A stretch of 64,000 bases of DNA from Rhizodiscina lignyota (lineage: Eukaryota > Ascomycota > Dothideomycetes > Aulographales > Rhizodiscinaceae). How positions within the stretch are numbered: position 1 is the first letter of the stretch; the number at the start of each line of letters is the position of its first letter. Location of the stretch: the NCBI GenBank assembly GCA_010015805.1, contig ML978129.1, positions 124,001 through 188,000 on the forward strand, read 5' to 3'. Position numbers and translations under genes: made by a program. The notes below the pieces were generated by a model that was not told where the DNA came from, searched no databases, and worked only from the letters and a program-made list of their open reading frames with translations. Positions 1 through 9,720 of the stretch are shown here, piece after piece.

Positions 1-2483
1 ACACTAGGGTTGTTTTGACGGTGGACTTTAACCCAAGCCGCCGCGGCTTGTGACGCACGATTGAATCTACGGAAGAGCTTCGTCTCACGGTTTGTAACGT
101 CGCCAATCGATGTGTCAAACATATCAAGAAACTGATACTCAGAGTGCCCTAGTCGATGCCTGTCAAACACACCTGAGCATCGGCCAGTAATCAGCATCGC
201 CAAGTCATAGACAGATGTTACCGGCGGCCGAGTCTTTGAGTTTATATCCTCAATAATACCATCCAGAACATTGAGTGGGTCGTTCTTCGGTTGATCCCAT
301 CGCTGTGGAAAGCATGTAATGATCAGCTCTTGGCCAAGAACCCAGCACCAAAGCTGATCAACCATAAACAACTTCTTCTCCATTTTGTTGTTCTTGCAGT
401 ATCGCCATACGACTTGATCGCGATCCCGCTCCCTCGTATCAATTCCATGATAAAAGAACTGATCCAATGTTCTCCGGATGTGCATACGTGGTGAACTCTT
501 AAGGTACGCCTGCACTAGATTTTCATCTGGCGACGTGTTCCTGCTGGCTATAGGCCGGAAGTCTTGCGTATCCACTTCGTTTACAACTCTGGCCATCTTC
601 TCCCTCCTATTATCTGTCTCGTAATGCAAGTAAGGCATGAAGAGCACAATCTTGCCATGCCTGCCATCAGAAAAACGAGACTCTGTCCTTAGGTTTGGAG
701 GCGGCCTGTCCCTGGGTCCTTGGCCATTTCTCCTGCCACCCGGAGCCGGACTGTTGTTGTTTTTTGGGGTCTCATGAGCTTGTTGTTTGTCTTTCTTTCC
801 CCTTTTTCTTTCTGCTTTTGATGGTGTTTCCGCCTCAATGACCGGTTTGGGATCGCGTGAAGATTGGGCTTCTGGTAATGGCCCTCTCGGTGGAGGAGGT
901 GGAGTCCTTCCCTGCTTCGGCCCAGGTGGAGGCTGGGAATCTGGAGGAGGCGCCGGTGGTAGCGGTGGTAAAAGCCTAGCTTGTTCTGGTCCACCTGAAT
1001 GCTTCATAAGCATACTCGTTGCCAGTCGTTGACAGAAAGTTCTCATAAAGTGTGCATGCACTTTCGGCCCATGGTGCTCCTGACCAAAGCACTTTTCGAG
1101 CGCCTTGAAATCGTCCACATCCCGTGCACCCCCTTCGACGAAGGACTTTGTTAGAAGAGTCTCGACCCACGAAATGTTGTTCGCTGGAAGATGAATCCAC
1201 CTGAATGCTGGCTTTGACTTGATGTTCTTCGTAAGCGTGTTGACAAGTGGTTTGTCATTTTTAGAATCCCATCCGTACAGCAGATCGTACACAGAATGCT
1301 TGTAGACAAGCTGTCCCTTGCGATGTTCCACATTCTTTTCAGAAGGCTGCACTCCAAAATCGACAACTGTTGCTTCGAAACCTTGGCAAGCCTTCTTCGC
1401 TGCGTCTTCCAGGCGTTGAGAAAACCGATATGGCGAGAGCATGTGTACGATCTCCAGATGACCCTTCTCAGCAGCTCGAAGCATAGGCGTGCTGTTGAAG
1501 GTATCTTTGTTAGAGAGCATTATTTCCGGTCTGTTCATTAGCTCCTGAACGATTTCGATATGGCCGTTCTGAGCAGCCCAATGCAACGCTGTCATCCCGC
1601 TTGATGTCTCCGCGTTGACGTCCGTGAATGATGTGTTGAGCAGCCTCCTCACAATTGCGGTATGGCCCTTTTCTGCTGCATTGTGTAATGCCGTCCATTG
1701 CCCGTCACTAGTTGCGGATGCATCCGCGCCGGCATCCAGTAGCATCGCCACTATATCTTCGTGATTGTTCTCCGCCGCTAACTGCAATGCGGTTTTTCCC
1801 CTATTATTCGTCGCCGCAACATTTGCCTTTGGTGCTCTCGTCCCGGAAAGCAAAAGCCCGACCACTTCCGACTTGCCAGTTGCAGAGGCCCACAACAGTG
1901 CTGTCCTCTTCGTCCCATCCACCGCCTCCACATCGGCACCCCTTTCCAATAGTAGCTCCACCATCTGAATGGTCCATCTCCCCGGCTTCTCTGCCGCCAA
2001 ATGTATCAATGGAGTCCTCTTCTCTATGTCTCTCGCATCGACATCAGCCCTTGCGTCCAACAGACTCCTCACTACCACCAGATGGCCCGCCCAGGCCGCC
2101 GCATACAGAGCTGTCCTCGAATTCTTATCCCGCGCATCCACATCTACCCTCACTCTCGCCATGCCTCCCATTGTCATGCTCCCTGTGCCAAGCATGACCC
2201 TGACAAGCTGCGCATTTCCGCTTTCCGCTGCCTTGATCAGAGCGCCGACCTCATTCCCAGCCGGATTGACCTCCGCGCCCTTATCTATAAGTGCCCTGGC
2301 CAGCGACAGATTGCCGCGCGCAGCGACCTTCTGCAGCGAATGCCTCAGCGCGTTCTGATCCATACGGGACCCCCATAGCGTCTCGTTGAGCAGCGCGCGC
2401 ACGCGTGTTTCGTTTCCGCGTGCGGCGGCTTGGAGGAGGGCTAGCTGGCGGTCATCCGGAGCGTTGCTAGTGGTGCTGGACAT
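1..2483 (-). CDS. Ankyrin-repeat protein with CorA-like C-terminal region (3' end outside window)
   Basis: The frame is open from an ATG at 2483 to the left edge: 827 codons without a stop, so the C-terminus is missing. Residues about 15-355 are ankyrin repeats with the usual TALHxAAxxGHxxIVxxLL pattern (TALHNAAEKGH, TALHWAAQNGH). A globular part follows to about 500, then a proline-rich linker (about 508-535) and a Lys-rich stretch. From about 620 onward the motifs RRTLDQFFYHG, RDRDQVVWRY, MVDQLWCWVLG and ITCFPQRW are the kind found before the CorA-like membrane domain in fungal ankyrin proteins. The two transmembrane helices and GMN motif expected of CorA would lie beyond the window. I infer a membrane-anchored protein that may bind proteins through the repeats; transport activity is not shown. 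No intron is needed in the visible part. Confidence 0.85.
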   Translation of the reverse strand, partial: MSSTTSNAPDDRQLALLQAAARGNETRVRALLNETLWGSRMDQNALRHSLQKVAARGNLSLARALIDKGAEVNPAGNEVGALIKAAESGNAQLVRVMLGTGSMTMGGMARVRVDVDARDKNSRTALYAAAWAGHLVVVRSLLDARADVDARDIEKRTPLIHLAAEKPGRWTIQMVELLLERGADVEAVDGTKRTALLWASATGKSEVVGLLLSGTRAPKANVAATNNRGKTALQLAAENNHEDIVAMLLDAGADASATSDGQWTALHNAAEKGHTAIVRRLLNTSFTDVNAETSSGMTALHWAAQNGHIEIVQELMNRPEIMLSNKDTFNSTPMLRAAEKGHLEIVHMLSPYRFSQRLEDAAKKACQGFEATVVDFGVQPSEKNVEHRKGQLVYKHSVYDLLYGWDSKNDKPLVNTLTKNIKSKPAFRWIHLPANNISWVETLLTKSFVEGGARDVDDFKALEKCFGQEHHGPKVHAHFMRTFCQRLATSMLMKHSGGPEQARLLPPLPPAPPPDSQPPPGPKQGRTPPPPPRGPLPEAQSSRDPKPVIEAETPSKAERKRGKKDKQQAHETPKNNNSPAPGGRRNGQGPRDRPPPNLRTESRFSDGRHGKIVLFMPYLHYETDNRREKMARVVNEVDTQDFRPIASRNTSPDENLVQAYLKSSPRMHIRRTLDQFFYHGIDTRERDRDQVVWRYCKNNKMEKKLFMVDQLWCWVLGQELIITCFPQRWDQPKNDPLNVLDGIIEDINSKTRPPVTSVYDLAMLITGRCSGVFDRHRLGHSEYQFLDMFDTSIGDVTNRETKLFRRFNRASQAAAAWVKVHRQNNPS

Positions 2484-3079
2484 CGTTCGAGCCGTCGTTC
2501 AAGGTACGGAGACTTTGGCGCATCGCGAGTTAGGTCAAGGATATATAAGCCGTCATGGTGGCGGAGAGGCGCGATGGAAGCGAACGGAAGATTCAATTAG
2601 ACGTAAAGAAGGTATGTGACTGAGGGGAGATATCAAATAAGGCTACAGGAGATAATCAGACAGAGTTATACAGGTCGTGTGAGCGATTTGACCGGTGTGG
2701 TTGTTTGGTTTGAAATACGTTCAGCCCATCTGCAAGCCAAGGCCCTGGACTCTGCACTTGCCAGGGGTGAGAAATCTGGGGTAAACATGGCTTGGAGTCC
2801 TGGAGTCGGATTCAGTTAGAACTTCAGAAAAACCTTCGGCAATCAGAACAAGAGGTCGAACGTGTGAAAGCTTTGATCTGTGTTAGTAGTAGAGGGGCAG
2901 GATGACGCGCCATGTGTAAAGATGAGGTTTCCCTTGAGAGCAGGCACGACCACGCAGGCAGCACGTGTACATAAAACACTCTCTCCACGGCCTTACTTTA
3001 ACTTTCTTTCGTCAATACCCCAAATTTCGTATCACCAACCTTTCGAACGAAAATTTTTGCTCACTTAAAATCAACTCAA
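2484..3079. other. Divergent intergenic region
   Basis: This stretch separates the starts of the ankyrin gene (-) and the next gene (+) and should hold both promoters. The last 70 bases before 3080 are pyrimidine- and A-rich, like a leader. Short reading frames here have no recognisable protein features. Confidence 0.6.
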
Positions 3080-4188
3080 ATGTCTCGTTACATTCCACCG
3101 GCATTGCGTGGAAAGCAGAACGCGGCGGCTAGCCCCGCTGCTCGAGCTACTAGAAATGATCGAGAAACTCAGCCTTCTCCTGCGAATTTCTTCTCTTACA
3201 ACGAAATTCATCATCACTACTGGCCTGAATGGGACCCTTACAAAGATCCATACAGTAAGAGCTGAACTACTCACTGACTGAAATTGAACAGAGCAACTTA
3301 TACGGCATAGCAGCAGCTAGGAGGAAGTCCGGCCAAGAAGTGTCGGAAGACGCGACGATTGGTATTGATCAAGGAGAGGCATCTAAGCCAGCGGAGAGCA
3401 CAGATAGCAAAACTCCCCATGATGAAGCCAAAGATGGGGTTAAAGATGCAGAAAAAGAGGAAGTCCACGACAACGGAGGCTTTCTCGAGTCACAGCACGG
3501 GACCTTAAATGGATCCGCAGCAAAGAAAGATGAGCTCGTCTACATGATGATATTCCGCGGAGCCAATCCTCGCTGGCCGACCGACAAGATCGTCTTCGTT
3601 CATACGAATCTGCGCCTGCTCCCCAAGAGCAAAGGAAACGAGGCTGAAACAGGAACGACTAACAGTGACACTCCTGCCGCAGCGGAGGAGCGCTCTTCAG
3701 ACCTTCCATCAAACTCCAGCAGTCCATTCGCTTCAAGCTCTCAACCGTCTCTGCCCACCTGTATCGCAGTCTTCGCTCAACCCGAGAAATGTTATACGAC
3801 GCACGAGCCTGATTCGCGCAACTTCAAATTCGTCGGTTACCATAAAATTCAGCACATGCAGCTTCTGCAGCCTCACAGCGCCGAGCTAGTGCACATGCTG
3901 AAGCAGAAATGGGATCTGGGTAGGAAACGAGAATCAAAGCGCGTCGCAGAGTCGTGGAAGTCCAGCTTGAATCAAGAATGGGCCGTCCTCAAGCTTGTGT
4001 TGGATTACGATGCGAATTCGAATCTCGAGAATCCAAAGGTCGAGCACCTTGAGGATCGAAACCTAGGCGAGAAAAAGAATGTGACGCCGCAGAAGAGCGT
4101 CAATGGGCTACTGAAGGAGATGCGGATGGAAGAGAACAAGGATTCAAAAGAGGGACCTGAAGATGTGACTGGCGCTTCTGATACCTGA
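3080..4188 (+). CDS. Conserved fungal protein of unknown function
   Basis: Two exons, 3080..3254 and 3311..4188, give 350 aa. The 56-nt intron starts GTAAGA, has a CACTGAC branch-like site and ends CATAG; only this joins the frames. The start MSRYIPPALRGK sits in a good context (tcaaATGtct). After a basic N-terminus comes an aromatic/His patch (SYNEIHHHYWPEW, about 42-53), then an acidic low-complexity stretch. A conserved-looking core follows (VYMMIFRGANPRWPTDKIVF and, after a Ser-rich insert, NFKFVGYHKIQHM). The C-terminus is charged. I see no signal peptide or membrane segment, so it is probably soluble. I cannot name the family. The acceptor is followed by two more in-frame CAG triplets, so isoforms differing by one or two residues are possible. 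Confidence 0.8.
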
Positions 4189-4419
4189 AAAGTATGATGG
4201 CATACATTGCAGATGGCATTGAAGCAAGCTCAAACGACATTACGATATATAGGGCTCGTCTGCGCATAACTGCGCTAAAGAGCCCAGCTTTCTGAACAAG
4301 TCCCATTTGCTGGAGTTATGGATTACAATTGCATCTATGCTAAATAGAAGCACCACATCAAAAGCGTACAGCATCTCATAGGCACAGGAATATGTACATT
4401 AAACTAGGTCATCTGGGTA

Positions 4420-7170
4420 TCACTTTTTGGGCTTCACATACACACTTCTTAGGCTCTGTGCCGCACCCCATGTATCTTTTCCCAATCGTAGCCCTACGCC
4501 TGCGTGCCTCCGATTCGAGGGGCGGAATCTCCAGTGCGGTGGGAAGGACCTTAAATACTCTGGTCCTTCGGGACCAGATCCTTTCCCCAGTTTGATGACT
4601 TCAGGTTCCGTTGATTCCATGCCACGCTTCACCCAAATTCTCTTTCGATATACATGTGTCACCATTCGTGTTGGCCAGCCATCTCTCCGCGTAGGAATTA
4701 CGCCAAATTTCGTCCTGAAGGGAACAGCGTGGTGGAAGGTCTTCCACACAAATCGCTCTCCGCGCAGTCTGCGCAGATTGGCTTCTTCCAAACGCTTCAG
4801 TCGAATCTGCTCCCTCCACTTGAACGTAAGCCTGTCTAGACGCTCAGCGACTGCCTCCCCTTCTGCTCGTCTGACAAAGCTCAATACCCAAGTGAACTGA
4901 GTCGTGCTCACCCACTCGCCACGCTGGAGTGGACGAATGGCCCCGGCGGTCACGATAGCTTCGGCCAACTGGTGTGAAACCGGAGCACCGTATCCTTTCA
5001 GGTAGCGGTAACAATAACAGACATTGCGAAATGCAACGCGTGAGCTGACATTGTTTTCCTTTTGTTCCGCGAAGAGCTGCGCCATGTCGTTTACCAATTT
5101 GACGCGTTCTGGAGTGATCTCACGGATTTTGGCCGTCGGATCCACAAAGACTCTGGTAGGTGGCTGACAGTGCTGGAGCATTTGAAAAATTGTCCTACTG
5201 TGGACTTGACCGCCGTCAATGAGCCTAAAAATAATATACTCGTGCCAGTGTGAGAGCCTTGCGCTCGTACAGTGGTATATGTCAGCCGCAAGTTTGTGTT
5301 GGCCTGTTCTGACAGCGAAATTGACGACGGACTCAACCGCATCATCAGAAATACTAATGTTTCTGATTTGCAGCTTTCGTAGGACTCTGACAAGTGTTTC
5401 GGCACCGAAGACTTGGAGCATGAAATTTAGAATGATGACCATGGGTCGACTAGCACCGGGGAAGTTCCTGAGCGCAATTTCGACCAGAGTCTCTGCAACC
5501 AAGAGCCGCAATGACGAACGAGAGCCGCTGTTGATTTCAGAATATCCGAAGACCTTCCGTCTATATGTTGCAACGAGATTGTTGATACGCATTTGGTCGT
5601 AGTGAGGTGTAAGGCACCAATGGAGGGTCAAGCGACCAGCATCGATCGGGTGGAACGCTGAGAGGATTGGTGCCATCTGATCAAGCTGCCCATTATATTC
5701 CCTTTTCAGTGCGACAAATGCCAGCCGCTCAAGATTAGCCAGTTCGCCTTGCTGCCATTGATTCCAGCCTTCGGCATAGAAGCTGTCACGACTGGGTTTT
5801 TTGTCTATGTCCCGTAGAATTCGGAACCATTGGGGTAGAATACGTTTAACTTGTTCGGCGGAGTTCGATGTTGTTATGAGAGCCAATGTTGCATATTTGG
5901 CGGCTCTCAGCGCGTTCGACCAGGAAAGTATACCGAACGCCTCTCTTAGATGCATAGCGGTGAATGCGTTGCGTTCTGTTTTAACATGCGTGTCAAATAG
6001 CAGTTGCGCTAAGTGAGAGACGTACTCAGTATTCGTATACATTAGTGTACCCAATTCTGGCCAGGTATGTTTGAACAAATCAAGTTTCAGAGCTTGGCTA
6101 GAACGTGTACCACCGAGTTTTGTTCGCCAAAGTTCAGCGATCAAGACCTTGAAAAGGTACGGGTCGAGAGCCTGCTCGTTACGTTTGAGATAGGTTCTTA
6201 GTGCCATCCATACAATCTCAAGAAACGAGTTGATTGGATACTCAGAGCCAAATCTTAACGGTTGTCTTGTCTCGAACGTACTCCGCTCCCGTTTCCGCAA
6301 CAGCCTCAACAAGGTGCGGAGCGACGATTGACTGGAGTTGAATCCAAGGTGCATTATAACGAACCGGACGACCGAGAGCATTGCTTTATATTGTACCTCC
6401 AACAATGGCGAGGGAAGTGTTTGAATCAGACTGATCGTTTCATCGTTGTCCATCTGACTAACGCAGTCAAGGCCGAGTATGGTACGGATATCACTAGACG
6501 TAGCTCCTAGTAAGATCAACCGCTGCGCTACTTTCATGGCAGGCACATGTTGCGACATCTTTTGGGTGTACGACTGGAGCATATTTTTCAGCTCAGTGAC
6601 GCTTGTGCATTGGGCCAGCATGTCTTCCATCCTTGCCATGCTCTCTCTTTCTGATTCTGCTGGCTCTTCATAGACTTCTGGCGACTCGAGAACCGCTGCT
6701 GCAGCGGCAGAGGAGAGTGATCGTGTAGCATTGACCGCAGTGGGTTGCCTCCCTTCCAACGCCCAGGGCGGCTCCCAATGCAGCTTCATAGGGTAAACAG
6801 GCTCTGGCGACATCCAACGCCCAGAGAGAAACCAATTCAGGGTATATTTCCACATGTACCAGGTAGAGTTCTCAGTGTTCTCAATAGGCGCAGCGAGCGC
6901 CATCTTTCTCTTCGCCAACCGTCGTCGTGCCTCCAGCGGCCCCGGTACGTTGCTGCCATGGCGCCGCTGCGTCTTGTGAAGTATTGAACAGCCAATAAAT
7001 CGAGAAACTGCATCGTTCAGGATGTCATCAGATATCCATATGTGATTCTCGGCGTCCGATTGAGGTTTGATAGGAGGGCATCGGTAGGTTCGAGTTGTGG
7101 TACGCGAGGTTGGGCATCGTGACGAGATGAAAAGCGCAGCATTGCAGCGTACTGCAACTTTGTGATGCAT
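4420..7170 (-). CDS. Large probable mitochondrial protein, helical-repeat style, function unknown
   Basis: A single open frame of 916 aa begins with an ATG at 7170. The first 30 or so residues (MHHKVAVRCNAALFISSRC, then TSRTTTRTYRC) are rich in Arg, Ser and Thr and lack acidic residues, as in a mitochondrial presequence. The body is mostly predicted helix with scattered repeat-like blocks such as VVNFAVRTGQHKLAADIYH, which recalls PPR/TPR-type organelle RNA-binding proteins, although I cannot define clean 35-residue repeats. The C-terminal 150 residues are strongly basic (RLKRLEEANLRRLRGERF and on), consistent with RNA or ribosome contact. Fungal mitochondrial translation or RNA factors often look like this. 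The role is inference; the gene itself is secure because of its length and gene-like composition. Confidence 0.8.
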   Translation of the reverse strand: MHHKVAVRCNAALFISSRCPTSRTTTRTYRCPPIKPQSDAENHIWISDDILNDAVSRFIGCSILHKTQRRHGSNVPGPLEARRRLAKRKMALAAPIENTENSTWYMWKYTLNWFLSGRWMSPEPVYPMKLHWEPPWALEGRQPTAVNATRSLSSAAAAAVLESPEVYEEPAESERESMARMEDMLAQCTSVTELKNMLQSYTQKMSQHVPAMKVAQRLILLGATSSDIRTILGLDCVSQMDNDETISLIQTLPSPLLEVQYKAMLSVVRFVIMHLGFNSSQSSLRTLLRLLRKRERSTFETRQPLRFGSEYPINSFLEIVWMALRTYLKRNEQALDPYLFKVLIAELWRTKLGGTRSSQALKLDLFKHTWPELGTLMYTNTEYVSHLAQLLFDTHVKTERNAFTAMHLREAFGILSWSNALRAAKYATLALITTSNSAEQVKRILPQWFRILRDIDKKPSRDSFYAEGWNQWQQGELANLERLAFVALKREYNGQLDQMAPILSAFHPIDAGRLTLHWCLTPHYDQMRINNLVATYRRKVFGYSEINSGSRSSLRLLVAETLVEIALRNFPGASRPMVIILNFMLQVFGAETLVRVLRKLQIRNISISDDAVESVVNFAVRTGQHKLAADIYHCTSARLSHWHEYIIFRLIDGGQVHSRTIFQMLQHCQPPTRVFVDPTAKIREITPERVKLVNDMAQLFAEQKENNVSSRVAFRNVCYCYRYLKGYGAPVSHQLAEAIVTAGAIRPLQRGEWVSTTQFTWVLSFVRRAEGEAVAERLDRLTFKWREQIRLKRLEEANLRRLRGERFVWKTFHHAVPFRTKFGVIPTRRDGWPTRMVTHVYRKRIWVKRGMESTEPEVIKLGKGSGPEGPEYLRSFPPHWRFRPSNRRHAGVGLRLGKDTWGAAQSLRSVYVKPKK

Positions 7171-8243
7171 CCATGCGGTTAGGAGGATATGGTTTCCGTC
7201 AATTGAGTTGTCAGGATATTTCCATGGTCGCGTGAGAGGAGCTTGAAGGGACCTGCGGAGCTTATTGCGAGCTTGACGAGCTTGCTCGGAAGTCTTCCAA
7301 GGTTCATTGCAATATCGCTTACATAATCCAATATATCAACTTCACCCCATATCTGCGTCTTATTCTCACTTTCATTTACCTTTAAATTCAATACAATGAG
7401 CTATCCAAGGCATATCTTACTTAACTTGGAGAGAGAAGTTAATCCAGGGTCCTACAGCGGCACTGGTAGCATACGCTCTCCATTGATCGTGTCATTCGCG
7501 TCTCCTGGCCTACGGTTTATTCTGAGACTTTCCCTATTCTCATGATCAGTTCACTTTTGCTACATCGCGGATTGTGCGTAGCAAAGAGATTAGCATGAGC
7601 TTTTTGCATTTAATTGGCCTACAATGCATAAAATGTCAACAAAGGTCCCGGTCTCCCTAATATCTCAGATGATTCAAGCTCATTCCTGGACGATTGGCCG
7701 CTTGACGCCCCTAGTATACCTCTGAATGGTTTCCTTGAGCCTGGTGGAGATTCTGTTGCAATATCTTTAGATATTCAACACCGGTTCGTCGAGTAGAGCA
7801 AAGTCCCTCACATTTAACTTTGTTTGGATGAACTCCTTCCCTCAAGGTTCACCCCGCGGAGCATAACCCTGGAAATGATATAATTGAAAGATTTACTACG
7901 ATACGAGCAAGATTTAGACGTCGTTATCATCCCCAAACGTCATATCGTCAAGAAAACCAGCGGCTTTATCCTTTGCGGCGGAGTTTTGCTCTTGAATCAG
8001 CGTGTTGAGCGGCCGCGGAGCTTGACAATGATGAAATGGCTCCGCAGCTTGTGGGAAAGCTTTTCGTCATGTATTTCATCATTGCCCTTGTCATATCTGA
8101 GTCCTGCGTATATAAGAACGGCCAGAACTTTCGTTTTCCGTTCCACCTTCTAGCAACTTCTCATACAACCCCTTCTATCAAACTTCCACTAAGCTCATAC
8201 TTTCCTTCTGCTACAAACTACCGACAGTAAATATCAACCCACT
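7171..8243. other. Divergent intergenic region
   Basis: About 1.1 kb between two divergent genes. The right end carries a TATA box (8109-8116) and a CT-rich leader for the secreted-protein gene. The rest is moderately AT-rich with only short, unsupported frames. I see no repeat or RNA gene. Confidence 0.6.
8109..8116 (+). promoter_or_regulatory. TATA box of the secreted Ser/Thr-rich gene
   Basis: TATATAAG lies 128 bases before the ATG at 8244. It is followed by a CT-rich leader (TTCCACCTTCTAGC...), a common arrangement in strongly regulated fungal genes. The secreted gene at 61225 has the same layout. Confidence 0.6.
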
Positions 8244-9720
8244 ATGGCTGTCTTCAAGGTCGTCATGTCCCTTGGGTTGACTGGTCTACTGGTATTGGGC
8301 ATTGCCTCGGCGTCGCCAGCTCCTTTACACCGCGATTCTGGTCTTGTCGCTCGCCAGCAGTCTCAGGCCTCTTATCCATCCACCACCCTGCCGGTAATTA
8401 TAGGTGTAGTCTCCAACCAAACTGAGTCAGGTGGTATTGTGGCACCAACCTTTACTGCATCGACTTCTGCATCAACTTCTGCATTGACTTCCTTATCGAC
8501 TTCTGTATCGACTTCTGCATCAACTTCCGAGCAGTCTCAAGCTTCTTATGCATCCATCACCCCGCCAGTGATTACCACTGTAGTCTCCAGCCAAACTGAG
8601 TCTGGTGGTATTGTCACTCCAGCCTTCACTGCATCGACTTCCGCATTGAGTTCCGCATCTGACAACATCGATGTGGATCCCATCCCAGGAATGGGGTTCA
8701 TTCTCACACATACGCCCTCTCCCACAATTACTTCGGGCCCTGCGAACGACCTCTATGGTACTCCGACTAATAACCTACATGCCCTTAACGATTTGACTAT
8801 CACACTATCCACGGATTTCAACATGGCTGACAACAATGCCAAAGACGCCGTCTTTGCTCCAGACGCATCATCTATGAGCGCGAGCACCAAATACGGTAGC
8901 GGTGTCTCAACAAGTGCTTGGGCACCTGGCTCTGGCAACTCAAGTACTCCTTCACCGGGATCAACGACTGCACCTACCCCAGCGGGTACTGGTATAGCGC
9001 TATCAAACGCGGCATCCAGGAGCTCATACATTGCTTCTTCTGGCCATTACTCTAACACCTCGGCAACTTCAGCAGTTGTCCCGATCGGCACTGGAGCCAC
9101 CCCGAGTGGATCGATTTCGGCTTCCATGCCCAGGTCTTCACCGGACTCGCCATTATACTACGTGTTTTCTGGACCTAATGGACCCCGAGATCCGCTAAAT
9201 CGTAGTCTCTGGAGCACTTTTACTGCGACACCTTCCGTGTCTACGTCTTCCTCGGTCCCACCGTTCCCAGTATCTTCCGATTCTGTCGCATACGCGAACT
9301 CCAGTGTTGGTCCCCATGGCACTGGCACTTCATGGACTATCCCATGGACTTCTTCAGAAACTCTTGCAAGCAGCGCGGGTCCCGACCTCGGAGCTTCTGA
9401 GAGTAGCATTCCCGCAGTGACGACATCTCCCGCAGATGCTCCTGCTGCAACAGTTGGAGCCGGCAGTGGCATTATCAACAACGCTTACGATGCAAACCAA
9501 TGCGCTTATGACTGTCAAGTCCACCTGCTCAATCTCACGGTGAGAACATACCTTGTAGCCTCTGAACATTTGCTGCTTATAAGTTTTCGAATAGACAACA
9601 GACAGTACGATCAGTCCGCTAGAAGCCATTAACAAGACGTGTGACCCACAGGCGAGCGACTATCGTGGGGCTCTTTTGCACTGCTCCTCTTGCTGGGACT
9701 ATTGCAAGATTCCTACCTAG
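8244..9720 (+). CDS. Secreted Ser/Thr-rich protein with Cys-rich C-terminus
   Basis: Exons 8244..9539 and 9595..9720 give 473 aa. A signal peptide is clear (hydrophobic core about 5-20, ASASPA cleavage region about 21-26). Residues 39-96 and 97-139 form a tandem duplication: each unit starts QSQASY, contains QTESGGIV and ends in a TASTSA-type run. The middle is Ser/Thr/Pro-rich and probably heavily O-glycosylated. The 55-nt intron runs from GTGAGA at 9540 to ATAG at 9594 and is the only nearby acceptor that keeps frame. Without splicing the protein ends in 30 unrelated residues. With it the end becomes EAINKTCDPQ...HCSSCWDYC, adding four Cys to the two just before the junction. This tail looks like fungal secreted or wall-associated proteins. 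No GPI signal is visible, so it is probably released or wall-bound by other means. Confidence 0.8.
8358..8660 (+). repeat. Tandem duplication inside the secreted-protein gene
   Basis: Two in-frame copies offset by 174 bases (8358 and 8532). Each begins with cagtctcaggcct/cagtctcaagctt and contains the codons for QTESGGIV. The second copy is shorter because the trailing Ser/Thr run has fewer units. Between them is a stretch of alternating tcgacttctgcatca-type units. Confidence 0.85.

Noticed and set aside
1712-2358. Plus-strand frames of 125-161 aa
   Set aside because: They lie wholly opposite the ankyrin coding sequence, which has clear repeats. Their Pro/Ser-rich composition is what antisense of ankyrin codons gives.
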